Positions 7,965 through 18,064 of a stretch of 64,000 nt of DNA are shown here, one piece after another; position 1 is the stretch's first letter; each line of letters opens with the position of its first letter. The notes beneath the pieces were generated by a model. That model searched no databases. It saw only the letters and a program-made list of their open reading frames with translations, and had not been told where the DNA came from. A program made the translations under genes and the position numbers. Location of the stretch: contig CAZMDA010000001.1 in assembly GCA_964564865.1 (NCBI GenBank), positions 1-64,000 of the forward strand, in the 5' to 3' direction. The stretch is from RBG-16-66-20 sp964564865. Lineage in GTDB: Bacteria; Pseudomonadota; Gammaproteobacteria; Burkholderiales; SG8-39.

Positions 7965-9128
7965 CTACGGCTTCGCGGCTGCGGCAGGCGCGGGGCCCGC
8001 CAGCCGCGCAGCCATGCCCTCGCGCAGCGAGCCCAGGTTGACGCGCACGATGCGGTCGCCGGGGGCGAGCCCCTCGAGCACCTGCACCCGGCCCGCGGCA
8101 TCGGCGGCGCCGACCCGGACGTTGCGCCGCTTCACCAGCCCCTCCACGATGGCATAGACGAAGGTCTGGCCGATCTCCTCGCGCACCGCCGAGGCCGGGA
8201 TGGCGAGCGCGCCGTCCACCTTGGACAGCGTCAGCGCGCCCTGCGCGAACATGCCGCCGCGCAGCACGCCCTCGCGGTTGTCGATCACGGCGTAGACGCT
8301 GATCGAGCGCGAGCCCGGCGTGGCCGAGGGATTGATGCGCTCGATCCTGCCCGCGAACTCGCGCTCGCCGAAGCCCTCGACGCGGAAGCTGAGCGCCTGT
8401 CCGACGCGCACCTGGCCGATCGCCGCCGGCGGCACCGCAGCCTCCAGCTGCAGGCGCGACAGGTCCACCACGCTCACCACGCGCGCGTCCAGCGCCACCC
8501 GCTCGCCGGGCTGCGCGTGGCGCTGCGACACCATGCCGGCGAAGGGCGCCACCAGCACCGCGTCGCCGAGCGACTTGCGCGCCACCACCAGCTCGGCCTC
8601 CGCCGCGCGCAGCTTCGCCGCCGCGACGTCGTAGTTGCTCTGCACGTTGTCGAACGCGCTCTGGGAGATGAAGGCCTTGTCGAGCAGCGCCTTCTGCTGG
8701 TCGCGGTTCTTCCCGGCCCAGACCAGCTGCGCCTTCGCCGCCTCGACGTCGGCCTGGCGCGCGGCCACGCGCGCCTGCACCTCGGTGACGTCCACGCGCG
8801 CCAGCACCTGCCCCTGCGCCACGCTCTCGCCCTCGCGCACCGCGACCGCGACCAGCTCGCCCGCGACCTTGGCCTTCACGGTGGCCTCGTTGAACGGCGT
8901 CAGCGACCCGGTGAGCGGCAGCGTGCGGTCCAGGCCCGCAGGCGCGACGATGACCAGGTCCTCCTGCAGGAATTCCGCCACCGGCGTCGCGGCGGCGGCC
9001 GGCGCGGGCTTGGGTGCCGGCTGCTTGCCGCTCATTGCGGCATAGAGGCCTATCGCGAGCGCCACCGCCCCGGCAGCAACGAAGACAAGTTTCAATGGTC
9101 TATTCACCAGGCCCGTATTATGCTGCAC
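7965..9128 (-). CDS. RND efflux periplasmic adaptor (membrane fusion protein)
   Basis: This protein links the RND pump to the TolC duct. Of 387 residues, the N-terminal hydrophobic segment (LVFVAAGAVALAIGLYAAM) anchors or exports it. A Lys/Ala/Pro-rich linker precedes the barrel-sandwich (lipoyl-like) halves with a coiled-coil hairpin between them (RVAARQADVEAAKAQLVWA...). Beta-barrel and membrane-proximal domains follow. The first codon here is GTG. A second GTG 21 bases further in gives the more usual MNRPLKLVF start and may be the real one. It is the first gene of the efflux operon and is divergent from thiC. Confidence 0.9.
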   Translation of the reverse strand: MQHNTGLVNRPLKLVFVAAGAVALAIGLYAAMSGKQPAPKPAPAAAATPVAEFLQEDLVIVAPAGLDRTLPLTGSLTPFNEATVKAKVAGELVAVAVREGESVAQGQVLARVDVTEVQARVAARQADVEAAKAQLVWAGKNRDQQKALLDKAFISQSAFDNVQSNYDVAAAKLRAAEAELVVARKSLGDAVLVAPFAGMVSQRHAQPGERVALDARVVSVVDLSRLQLEAAVPPAAIGQVRVGQALSFRVEGFGEREFAGRIERINPSATPGSRSISVYAVIDNREGVLRGGMFAQGALTLSKVDGALAIPASAVREEIGQTFVYAIVEGLVKRRNVRVGAADAAGRVQVLEGLAPGDRIVRVNLGSLREGMAARLAGPAPAAAAKP

Positions 9129-9162
9129 CGCACGAATGCCGGGCAGCGGTAATATTTACAGC

Positions 9163-9245
9163 CTACGCAGGGGTCCTGCCTCCGAGGGTCGGAGGACGGG
9201 TGAGAAAAACCCTCAAAACCTGATGCGGGTAATGCCGCCGAAGGA
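9163..9245 (+). promoter_or_regulatory. TPP riboswitch (THI element)
   Basis: The thiC leader holds the conserved THI-box parts in order: GGGGTCC opening P2, a P3 hairpin CCTCCGAGGGTCGGAGG, GGTGAGAAAAACCC (the TGAGA pyrimidine-sensor loop closing P2), then CCTGATGCGGGTAATGCCGC (P4/P5 sensor helix) and GAAGGAA. The 3' end runs to within seven bases of the thiC ATG. The GGAAG ribosome site is therefore inside or next to the aptamer, favouring control of translation start by thiamine pyrophosphate. Confidence 0.93.
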
Positions 9246-9251
9246 AGCGAA

Positions 9252-11128
<1,877 letters not shown>

Positions 11129-11132
<4 letters not shown>

Positions 11133-11950
11133 TCGCCGAAGGCCTCGTCGCCTCGGCCGCGAAAATCGTCCTCGCGACGGTGGTCGGCCTGCCCCTGTTC
11201 GTCTGGCTGGCGCAGGACCGGCTGATCTTCTACCGCCAGCCGGTTGCGGAGGCGCAGCGCGCCGCGATCGAGCAGCGCTTTCCCGCCGCAAGGAGCCTGT
11301 TCCATTCCGCCGCCGACGGCACGCGGCTCCACGCCTGGCATGTGCCGGGCACCGGACCGCTGGTCATCTACTTCGGCGGCAACGCCGAGGAAGTCTCGTG
11401 GATGCTCGAGCGCGCCGGCGAGACGCCCGGCGCCGGCTGGCTGCTCGTGGACTACCGCGGCTACGGTTCGAGCGCGGGCGCGCCCTCCGAAAAGGCGCTG
11501 GTCGCGGACGCGCTGGCGTGGTTCGACCGCGCGGCGACGCTGCCGGGCGTGGACAAGTCGCGCATCCTGGCGTTCGGCCGCAGCCTGGGCAGCGGAGTCG
11601 CGGTGCGGCTCGCGCACGAAAGGCCGGTGCGCGCGCTTGTCCTGGCAACACCCTACGACAGCCTCGCCGCGGTGGCTCGCCACTACTACTGGTACCTGCC
11701 GGTGGACTGGATGCTGCGCCACCGCTTCGACTCCGACCGCCTTGCGCCGGGCATGAAGCAGCCGCTGCTCGCCCTCATCGCCGAGCGCGACGAGGTGATC
11801 CCGCCGGCGCACGCCGAGGCGCTGTTCAAGGCCTGGGGCGGGCCGAAGCGCCGGGTGCTGCTCACCGGCGCGGGCCACAACTCGACCGACATGCATCCGC
11901 TGTTCTGGGACGCGATCCGCGCCTTCATCAACGAGCAGTCGAAGGCCTGA
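11129..11950 (+). CDS. Alpha/beta hydrolase with N-terminal membrane anchor
   Basis: A 273-residue serine hydrolase of the BEM46/YfhR-like group. Residues 8-24 (VASAAKIVLATVVGLPL) form one hydrophobic anchor. The nucleophile elbow reads GRSLGSGVA, the oxyanion region FGGNAEE, and the likely acid and base are in ERDEVIPP and GAGHNSTD. The GTG start overlaps the thiC stop; no better start gives the full anchor. Coupling to thiC puts it under the TPP riboswitch transcript, but nothing in it suggests thiamine chemistry. The substrate is unknown. Confidence 0.82.
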
Positions 11951-11965
11951 TACCATCGCGGCCCG

Positions 11966-12763
11966 ATGCGCGAAGCCACGCTTCTTGATGCACTGATCCT
12001 TGGCGTGGTCGAGGGCCTCACCGAGTTCCTCCCCATTTCCAGCACCGGCCACCTGATCCTGGCCGGGGACCTGCTGGGCGTGGATGGCGATCGCTCCAAC
12101 GTGTTCTACGTCGCGATCCAGACCGGCGCCATGCTCGCCGTGCTGTGGGAGTACCGGGCGCGCTTCCTCAGGGTGGACGCGGCGTTGTGGCGCAACCTCG
12201 CGGTGGCGTTCGCGCCGGCGGTGGTGCTCGGCCTCGCGTTCGGCGCGTACATCAAGGCCTACCTGTTCAAGCCGGTGCCGGTGGCGCTCGCCTTCATCAC
12301 CGGCGGCCTGGTGATCCTCTGGGTGGAACGCGGGCCGCGCGCGGCGCGCATCGATTCCGTCGACTCGATGTCCGCGCTGGACGCGCTCAAGGTCGGCCTG
12401 GCGCAGTGCTTCGCCCTCATCCCGGGCACCTCGCGCTCGGGCGCGACCATCATCGGCGGCATGCTGTTCGGGATGTCGCGGCGCGCGGCGACGGAGTTCT
12501 CGTTCTTCCTCGCCGTGCCGACGCTCATAGCCGCCGGAGCCTACGACCTGTGGTCGCACCGCGACCTGTTCTCGGCGAAGGACATCCCGCTGTTCTCGGC
12601 CGGGGGCGCGGCCGCCTTCCTCTCCGCGTTCGTGGTGATCCGCTGGCTGGTGCGCTACGTCGCCACGCACGACTTCAGGCCCTTCGCCTGGTACCGCATC
12701 GCCTTCGGCCTCGTCGTCCTCGCCACCGCGTGGCTGGGCTGGGTCGACTGGACCGTCAACTAG
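11966..12763 (+). CDS. uppP: Undecaprenyl-diphosphate phosphatase
   Basis: UppP (BacA) dephosphorylates undecaprenyl diphosphate, recycling the lipid carrier for peptidoglycan and LPS sugars, and gives bacitracin tolerance. The 265-residue polytopic membrane protein has both family motifs: EGLTEFLPISSTGH (residues 16-29) and PGTSRSG (about 153-159). Seven to eight hydrophobic segments are visible. It follows the alpha/beta hydrolase by 15 bases in the same direction and converges on a rhodanese gene. Confidence 0.95.
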   Translation: MREATLLDALILGVVEGLTEFLPISSTGHLILAGDLLGVDGDRSNVFYVAIQTGAMLAVLWEYRARFLRVDAALWRNLAVAFAPAVVLGLAFGAYIKAYLFKPVPVALAFITGGLVILWVERGPRAARIDSVDSMSALDALKVGLAQCFALIPGTSRSGATIIGGMLFGMSRRAATEFSFFLAVPTLIAAGAYDLWSHRDLFSAKDIPLFSAGGAAAFLSAFVVIRWLVRYVATHDFRPFAWYRIAFGLVVLATAWLGWVDWTVN

Positions 12764-12767
12764 AAGA

Positions 12768-12789
12768 GCAGGGACGGGCCGCGTTTTCC
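12768..12789. repeat. Degenerate half copy of the 2366-2421 palindrome
   Basis: GCAGGGACGGGCCGCGTTTTCC matches the left arm of the waaA/tolC palindrome over CAGGGACGGGCCnCGnTTTCC with two differences. The second arm is absent. Like the full copy it lies between two convergent stop codons, here uppP and a rhodanese gene. It looks like a decayed REP element. Confidence 0.55.
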
Positions 12790-13229
12790 TAGCTTTGGAT
12801 CCACGGCAGGCCGGCCTTGCGCCAGCCGCCGACGGTGCCGCGATGCTGCTCCGGGTCCTTGTCGCCCTCGAAGCCCTCGAGGATGTTGTAGGCCTCCTTC
12901 CAGCCGGCCTCGGTGGCGGCGATGGCGGCGTGGTGCGAGCGCGCCCCCGAGCGGCACAGGAACAGGACCGGCTGGTCCTTTACTGGCGCCGCCTCCTCCA
13001 GTTGGGCGAGGAATCCCGGGTTGCGCTCGCCCTTGGGATAGGTGGTCCATTCAATGGGTTCGCTGCCCGGGACCGAGCCGACGAAGTGCCGCTCGGGCGT
13101 GGTCCGCACATCCACCAGGGTGGCGCCTGCCTTCATCAGGGCGTGCGCTTCGGCCGGGGTGACGGCGCCGGCGTAGGGCAGGCCCATCTGCCGGCCCCGT
13201 TCCCGGGCGCGTTGCCGGATCTCGTCCAT
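12789..13229 (-). CDS. Rhodanese-like domain protein
   Basis: A 146-residue single rhodanese domain with active-site loop CRSGARS and entry segment ATLVDVRTTPER. The N-terminal 25 residues (rich in Arg and Glu) form an extra helix absent from the small rhodanese at 3784-4107. A tail after the domain holds DKDPEQHRGTVGGWRKAGLPW, typical of a betaproteobacterial group often called rhodanese-related sulfurtransferase. No signal peptide is seen. It is divergent from glnA and convergent with uppP. Physiological sulfur acceptor unknown. Confidence 0.87.
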   Translation of the reverse strand: MDEIRQRARERGRQMGLPYAGAVTPAEAHALMKAGATLVDVRTTPERHFVGSVPGSEPIEWTTYPKGERNPGFLAQLEEAAPVKDQPVLFLCRSGARSHHAAIAATEAGWKEAYNILEGFEGDKDPEQHRGTVGGWRKAGLPWIQS

Positions 13230-13269
13230 GGCCGGGGATTATAGGTCCGGCCAGATGACGCCCCGATTG

Positions 13270-13286
13270 GGCACCGAGTTGGTGCA
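13270..13286 (+). promoter_or_regulatory. NtrC binding site 1 (upstream, glnA)
   Basis: GCACC-GAGTT-GGTGC is a perfect dyad with the GCAC-N7-GTGC spacing of NtrC sites. Its centre is about 127 bases before the predicted glnA transcription start and 31 bp, or three helical turns, from site 2. The pair therefore lies on one DNA face, as in enteric glnA enhancers. Confidence 0.8.
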
Positions 13287-13300
13287 TACGCACCATTCCG

Positions 13301-13317
13301 AGCACCATCCGGGTGCA
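13301..13317 (+). promoter_or_regulatory. NtrC binding site 2 (downstream, glnA)
   Basis: GCACC-ATCCG-GGTGC is the second perfect dyad with GCAC-N7-GTGC spacing, centred about 96 bases before the predicted start. Together with site 1 it forms a typical NtrC enhancer for the sigma-54 promoter at 13379-13395. Confidence 0.8.
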
Positions 13318-13378
13318 AGCCCCTCAGGTAAAATTTACGCGCCGTGGCCGGAAGAGGGGCTGGCCAGGGACCGGGCGA

Positions 13379-13395
13379 TTGGCATGGATTCTGCT
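13379..13395 (+). promoter_or_regulatory. Sigma-54 promoter of glnA
   Basis: TTGGCATGGATTCTGCT matches the sigma-54 consensus TTGGCACGRNNNTTGCW at all but two positions and keeps exactly ten bases between the -24 GG and -12 GC. The start is predicted near 13405, giving a leader of about 68 bases to the glnA ATG. The two upstream NtrC dyads support the assignment. Confidence 0.85.
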
Positions 13396-13472
13396 CAGGA
13401 TGGTGGGTCCGGCTGGCGCGCCCAGCCCGCATGCATGGATGCCCGTCCTATTACCGCAAATGGAGACTCGAA

Positions 13473-14888
13473 ATGGCGATGACGCCCGATGACGTATTGA
13501 AGATGATCAAGGACAAGGAGGTGAAGTTCGTCGACATCCGCTTCACCGACACCCGCGGCAAGGAGCAGCACGTCTCCGTCCCGGCCAAGCAGTTCACCAA
13601 GGACAAGTTCACCGACGGGCACGCGTTCGACGGCTCGTCCATCGCCGGCTGGAAGGGCATCCAGGCCTCCGACATGCTGCTGTATCCGGACCCGGCCACC
13701 GCGCGCATGGATCCGTTCACCGACGAGCCGGTGCTCAACATCAACTGCGACGTGGTCGAGCCCGCCGACGGCAAGCCCTACAACCGCTGCCCGCGCGGCA
13801 TCGCCAAGCGCGCCGAGGCCTACCTGAAGTCCTCCGGCATCGGCGACGTGGCGTACTTCGGCCCCGAGCCCGAGTTCTTCATCTTCGACGGCGTGACCTG
13901 GAGCGTGGACATGTCCGGGTCCTCGGTGAAGATCAAGTCCGAGGAGGCGCCCTGGTCCACCGGCATCGACTACGAGGCCGGCAACATGGGCCATCGCGCG
14001 CCGGTCAAGGGCGGCTACTTCCCGGTGCCCCCGGCCGACACCCTGCAGGACATCCGCAACGCCATGTGCATCGCGCTCGAGGCGCAGGGCGTGGAGGTCG
14101 AGGTGCACCACCACGAGGTCGCGGCGCCGGGCCAGTGCGAGATCGGCACCCGCTTCGCCCCGCTGGTGCAGCGCGCCGACTGGCTGCAGATCCTCAAGTA
14201 CACGGTCTGGAACGTCGCCGCGTCCTACGGCAAGACGGCGACCTTCATGCCCAAGCCCGTGGTCGGCGACAACGGCTCGGGCATGCACGTGCACCAGTCG
14301 GTGTGGAAGGGCGGGCAGAACCTGTTCGCCGGCAACGGCTACGCCGGGCTGTCGGACTTCGCGCTGCACTACATCGGCGGCATCATCAAGCACGCCAAGG
14401 CGCTGAACGCCATCACCAACCCGGGCACCAACTCCTACAAGCGGCTGGTGCCGGGCTTCGAGGCGCCGATCAACCTGGCCTATTCGGCGAAGAACCGCTC
14501 GGCCTCGTGCCGCATTCCCTACGTGGCGAGCCCCAAGGCGCGCCGCGTCGAGGTGCGCTTCCCGGATCCGACCGCCAACGCCTACCTCGCGTTCGCGGCG
14601 CTGCTGATGGCGGGCCTGGACGGCGTGCAGAACAAGATCCACCCGGGCGACCCGATCGACAAGGACCTGTACCACCTGCCGCCGGAAGAGGCCGGCAAGG
14701 TGCCGCAGGTGTGCGCGTCGCTGGACGAGGCGCTGGACAACCTGAAGAAGGACCACGCCTTCCTCACCAAGGGCGGGGTGTTCGACGAGGACTTCATCGA
14801 GTCGTACATCGCGCTCAAGTCGGAGGAGGTGACCCGGTTCCGCATGACGACCCATCCGGTCGAGTTCGACATGTACTACAGCTCCTAA
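13473..14888 (+). CDS. glnA: Type I glutamine synthetase
   Basis: GlnA makes glutamine from glutamate, ammonia and ATP as a dodecamer. The 471-residue protein has family motifs in order: DGSSIAGW, the metal site in GPEPEFFIFD, the ATP-site MPKPVVGDNGSGMHVHQS, NRSASCRIP, and the adenylylation loop DKDLYHLPPEE with the target Tyr at about 400. This is the beta (adenylylatable) form, so activity should be set by GlnE. The ATG follows GGAGA by seven bases. Upstream codons in frame are leader, not coding. Transcription is from a sigma-54/NtrC promoter and ends at a strong hairpin. Confidence 0.98.
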   Translation: MAMTPDDVLKMIKDKEVKFVDIRFTDTRGKEQHVSVPAKQFTKDKFTDGHAFDGSSIAGWKGIQASDMLLYPDPATARMDPFTDEPVLNINCDVVEPADGKPYNRCPRGIAKRAEAYLKSSGIGDVAYFGPEPEFFIFDGVTWSVDMSGSSVKIKSEEAPWSTGIDYEAGNMGHRAPVKGGYFPVPPADTLQDIRNAMCIALEAQGVEVEVHHHEVAAPGQCEIGTRFAPLVQRADWLQILKYTVWNVAASYGKTATFMPKPVVGDNGSGMHVHQSVWKGGQNLFAGNGYAGLSDFALHYIGGIIKHAKALNAITNPGTNSYKRLVPGFEAPINLAYSAKNRSASCRIPYVASPKARRVEVRFPDPTANAYLAFAALLMAGLDGVQNKIHPGDPIDKDLYHLPPEEAGKVPQVCASLDEALDNLKKDHAFLTKGGVFDEDFIESYIALKSEEVTRFRMTTHPVEFDMYYSS

Positions 14889-14921
14889 CCGGGCAACCGA
14901 TTCACGGCTGGTGCGTTCAGG

Positions 14922-14947
14922 AAAGGGCGGGGAAACCCGCCCTTTTT
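14922..14947 (+). terminator. Rho-independent terminator after glnA
   Basis: A perfect 10-bp stem (AAAGGGCGGG / CCCGCCCTTT) with a GAAA tetraloop is followed by further T residues, 33 bases after the glnA stop. It separates glnA from the DUF4124-ntrB-ntrC genes. Confidence 0.92.
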
Positions 14948-15033
14948 CATGGGCCTCGCCGCGCACGGGTTGTTTGCAAAAAGTGTCAATAAAGGCATAG
15001 ACTTAGCCTTCCAACTTCAGGCGCCTTCTACCG

Positions 15034-15534
15034 ATGCGCTTCCTGCCCCTGCCCGCTTTGCTCGCCGTAGGCCTCGCCGTTCCCGGCGGGTCGGCGCTTG
15101 GCCAGCAGGTGGAGACGCTGTGGAATTGCCGGGACAAGGACGGCCGCACCACGCTGACCAACCAGCAGTCCGATACCGCCGGCAAGGATTGCCGCATCGT
15201 GCACCAGCAGCGGGTGACCGTGGTGCCCGCCCCGCAGGCGCCCAAGCCCGCCGCGAAATCGCCCTCGCCGGCCGGTTTCCCGAAGGAATCGGCCGCCGAC
15301 CGTGCCTCGGCGAAATCCAGGCAGCGCGAGACGCTGGAGAAGGAGTTGGTCCAGGAGCAGGGCATGCTCGCCGACGCGCGCAAGAAGCTGGCCGAGCAGG
15401 AAGCGATCCGCACCGGCGACGAGAAGAACTATGCGCGGGTGCTGGAGCGCCTGAAGCCGTTCCGCGATTCGGTCGAAGTGCACGAGAAGAACGTCGAAGC
15501 GCTCAAGCGCGAGATCGCCAACCTCAGCCGCTAG
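15034..15534 (+). CDS. DUF4124-type exported coiled-coil protein
   Basis: A 166-residue exported protein with a signal peptide (about residues 1-23, ending ALGQ). A short DUF4124-like segment follows (LWNCRDKDGRTTLTN) with paired Cys, then a Pro/Ala linker. The C-terminal half is Glu/Lys/Arg-rich and reads as a coiled coil (about residues 98-164). Function is unknown. The gene lies between glnA and ntrB. An AT-rich stretch just upstream (TTTGCAAAAAGTGTCAATAAA) may hold its promoter. No enzyme motif is visible. Confidence 0.75.
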   Translation: MRFLPLPALLAVGLAVPGGSALGQQVETLWNCRDKDGRTTLTNQQSDTAGKDCRIVHQQRVTVVPAPQAPKPAAKSPSPAGFPKESAADRASAKSRQRETLEKELVQEQGMLADARKKLAEQEAIRTGDEKNYARVLERLKPFRDSVEVHEKNVEALKREIANLSR

Positions 15535-15569
15535 CGCGCGCCCACTCCGCTCGCGTATATCCACGGCCC

Positions 15570-16646
15570 ATGGCCGATCCGTCCTCCGGAAGCAGCAGCG
15601 GCCTGTCCGGGCTGGAGCTCCTCGCCACCGCCGTCGTCGTGCTCGACGCGGACTTCGTCCTGCGCTATGCCAACCCGGCGGCCGAGAACCTGATGGGGGT
15701 GGGCGCGAAGGCCTTCGTCGGCCAGCCGTTCCCGGCCCTGTTCGCCGAGAGCGAGGCGATCGAGGGGATGTTGCGCGACGCGCTGTCGGCGCACTGGGAC
15801 TACCACGCGCAGCACGCGAACTACCTGCGCCCGGGGCGCGAGCCCCTGCCGCTGTCGTGCCTGGTGACGCGGACCGACCTGCCGCAACGCCCCCTGCTGG
15901 CCGAACTGCGCCCCATCGAGGAGCAGTTGCGGGTGGAGCGCGAGGAGCGTCGCCTGGACCAGCGTGAAACCAGCCGGCAGCTGATCCGCAACCTCGCGCA
16001 CGAGATCCGCAACCCGCTGGGCGGCTTGCGCGGCTCGGCCCAGCTGCTGGAGCGCGAGCTGGACCGGCCGGAACTGCGCGAATACACCCAGGTGATCATC
16101 AAGGAGGCCGATCGCCTGCAGGCGCTCATGGACCAGCTGCTCATCCCCCAGCGCACTGTCCGCGTCGCGCCGGTGAGCATCCTGGAGGTGCTGGAGCGGG
16201 TGCGCAGCCTGGTGCTGGCGGAGTTTCCGGATGCGGTATCCATCCGGCGCGACTACGACCCGAGCATCCCGGACCTGATCGGCGACCTGGAGCAGCTCGT
16301 GCAGTTGGTCCTCAACCTGGTGCGCAACGCGGCCCAGGCCCTGATGTCCGAGGCCAATGCCAAGCGGGGCGGCACCATCGTGCTGCGTACCCGGATCGCC
16401 CGCCAGGTGACCATCGCCCGGCGCCTGTCCAGGCTGGCATTGGAATTGCAGGTAGTGGATGACGGACCGGGCATTCCCGGGGACATCCGCGATCGCGTCT
16501 TCAATCCCCTGGTGTCGGGACGGGAGGGCGGCAGCGGCCTTGGCCTTGCGCTGGTCCACACGTTCGTGCAGAACCACGGCGGCATCGTCGAGTTCGACAG
16601 CCGCCCGGGACGCACGGTGTTCACCCTACTGCTGCCGCTGCCATGA
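15570..16646 (+). CDS. ntrB: Nitrogen regulation sensor kinase NtrB
   Basis: NtrB (GlnL) phosphorylates and, with PII, dephosphorylates NtrC according to nitrogen supply. The 358-residue cytoplasmic protein has an N-terminal PAS domain (about residues 12-120) without membrane segments. The phosphorylated His144 lies in LAHEIRNPLGG. The ATPase domain shows the N box LNLVRNAAQAL, G1 box VVDDGPGIP and G2 box GGSGLGLALV. Length agrees with known NtrB. Its stop overlaps the ntrC ATG (ATGA), giving coupled synthesis. Confidence 0.95.
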   Translation: MADPSSGSSSGLSGLELLATAVVVLDADFVLRYANPAAENLMGVGAKAFVGQPFPALFAESEAIEGMLRDALSAHWDYHAQHANYLRPGREPLPLSCLVTRTDLPQRPLLAELRPIEEQLRVEREERRLDQRETSRQLIRNLAHEIRNPLGGLRGSAQLLERELDRPELREYTQVIIKEADRLQALMDQLLIPQRTVRVAPVSILEVLERVRSLVLAEFPDAVSIRRDYDPSIPDLIGDLEQLVQLVLNLVRNAAQALMSEANAKRGGTIVLRTRIARQVTIARRLSRLALELQVVDDGPGIPGDIRDRVFNPLVSGREGGSGLGLALVHTFVQNHGGIVEFDSRPGRTVFTLLLPLP

Positions 16647-18064
16647 AACCGGTCTGGATAGTCGACGACGATCGCTCCATACGCTGGGTGTTCGAGAAAG
16701 CCCTCGGGCGGGAAGGCATAGCCTTCCAGTCCTACGCCTCGGCGCGCGAGGCGCTGGACGCGCTCGCCGGCGGCGAGCCGCCGCAGGTCCTGGTATCCGA
16801 CATCCGCATGCCGGGCGCCTCGGGCATCGAGCTGCTCCAAGCGGTGAAGGAGAAGTTCCCCTCGGTGCCGGTGATCGTGATGACGGCCTACTCGGACCTG
16901 GAGTCCGCGGTGGCGGCCTTCCAGGGCGGCGCCTACGAATACCTGCCCAAGCCCTTCGACGTCGACCAGGCCGTGGAACTGATCCGCCGCGCGCTCGAGG
17001 AGAGCCAACGGGAAGAGGCGGCGCTGGAGCCGATCGCCGAGGAACCCGAGATCCTCGGCCAGGCGGCGGCGATGCAGGAGGTGTTCCGCGCCATCGGGCG
17101 CCTGTCCCAATCCAGCGCCACCGTGCTGCTGACCGGCGAGTCAGGCACCGGAAAGGAGCTCGTGGCCCGCGCGTTGCACCGTCACAGCACGCGCGCGCAC
17201 AAGCCCTTCGTCGCCATCAACACCGCGGCCATGCCCAAGGACCTGCTGGAATCGGAGCTGTTCGGCCACGAGCGCGGCTCCTTCACCGGCGCGCAGGCGC
17301 AGCGGCGCGGCCGCTTCGAGCAGGCCGAGGGCGGGTCGCTGTTCCTGGACGAGATCGGCGACATGCCCGCGGAGCTGCAGACGCGGCTGCTGCGCGTGCT
17401 GTCCGACGGCACCTTCTACCGCGTCGGCGGCCACCAGCAGCTGAAGGCGAACGTGCGCGTGATCGCGGCCACGCACCAGAACCTGGAAGCGCGGGTGCGG
17501 GAGGGCCTGTTCCGCGAGGACCTCTACCACCGGCTGAACGTGATCCGCATCCGCCTGCCGGCGATGCGGGAGCGGCGCGAGGACATCGGCCCGCTGGCGC
17601 GGCATTTCCTGGCGCGCAGCGCGCAGCAGCTGGGCGTGGAGCCCAAGCGCCTGTCCGAGGAGGTGCTGGCCCACCTCGGCCGGCTGGAGTTCCCGGGCAA
17701 CGTGCGCCAGCTGGAGAACCTGTGCCACTGGCTGACGGTGATGGCGCCCGGCCAGGTGATCGGCATCGCCGACCTGCCCGCGGAGTTCCGCGACGAGCCC
17801 GGCGCGGTCGCCGCGGCGCCGTCGGACTGGGTGGCCGTGCTGGCGAAGGAAGTGGAGCGGCGCCTGGCGCGCGGCGAGACCGGCATCCTGGACAAGCTGT
17901 CGCGCGACTTCGAGCGCGCGCTGATCGAGCGCGCGCTCGCGCGCACCGGCGGCCGCCGCATCGAGGCCGCCAGCCTGCTCGGCATGGGCCGCAACACCAT
18001 CACCCGCAAGATCCAGGAACTCGGGATCGGCAACGGCGACGGCAACGGCGCCGAGGAGGGCTAG
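16643..18064 (+). CDS. ntrC: Nitrogen regulator NtrC, sigma-54 activator
   Basis: NtrC binds enhancers and drives sigma-54 promoters such as the glnA one in this window. The 473-residue protein has a receiver domain (acidic DDD at 8-10, phosphoacceptor Asp53, Lys103). An AAA+ domain follows with Walker A GESGTGKE (about 165-172), the sigma-54-contacting GSFTGA loop (212-217) and Walker B LFLDEIGD (233-240). A C-terminal Fis-type helix-turn-helix ends the protein (RRIEAASLLGMGRNTITRKI). Its TAG stop is read on both strands as the CTAG shared with the convergent gene. Confidence 0.96.
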   Translation: MKPVWIVDDDRSIRWVFEKALGREGIAFQSYASAREALDALAGGEPPQVLVSDIRMPGASGIELLQAVKEKFPSVPVIVMTAYSDLESAVAAFQGGAYEYLPKPFDVDQAVELIRRALEESQREEAALEPIAEEPEILGQAAAMQEVFRAIGRLSQSSATVLLTGESGTGKELVARALHRHSTRAHKPFVAINTAAMPKDLLESELFGHERGSFTGAQAQRRGRFEQAEGGSLFLDEIGDMPAELQTRLLRVLSDGTFYRVGGHQQLKANVRVIAATHQNLEARVREGLFREDLYHRLNVIRIRLPAMRERREDIGPLARHFLARSAQQLGVEPKRLSEEVLAHLGRLEFPGNVRQLENLCHWLTVMAPGQVIGIADLPAEFRDEPGAVAAAPSDWVAVLAKEVERRLARGETGILDKLSRDFERALIERALARTGGRRIEAASLLGMGRNTITRKIQELGIGNGDGNGAEEG

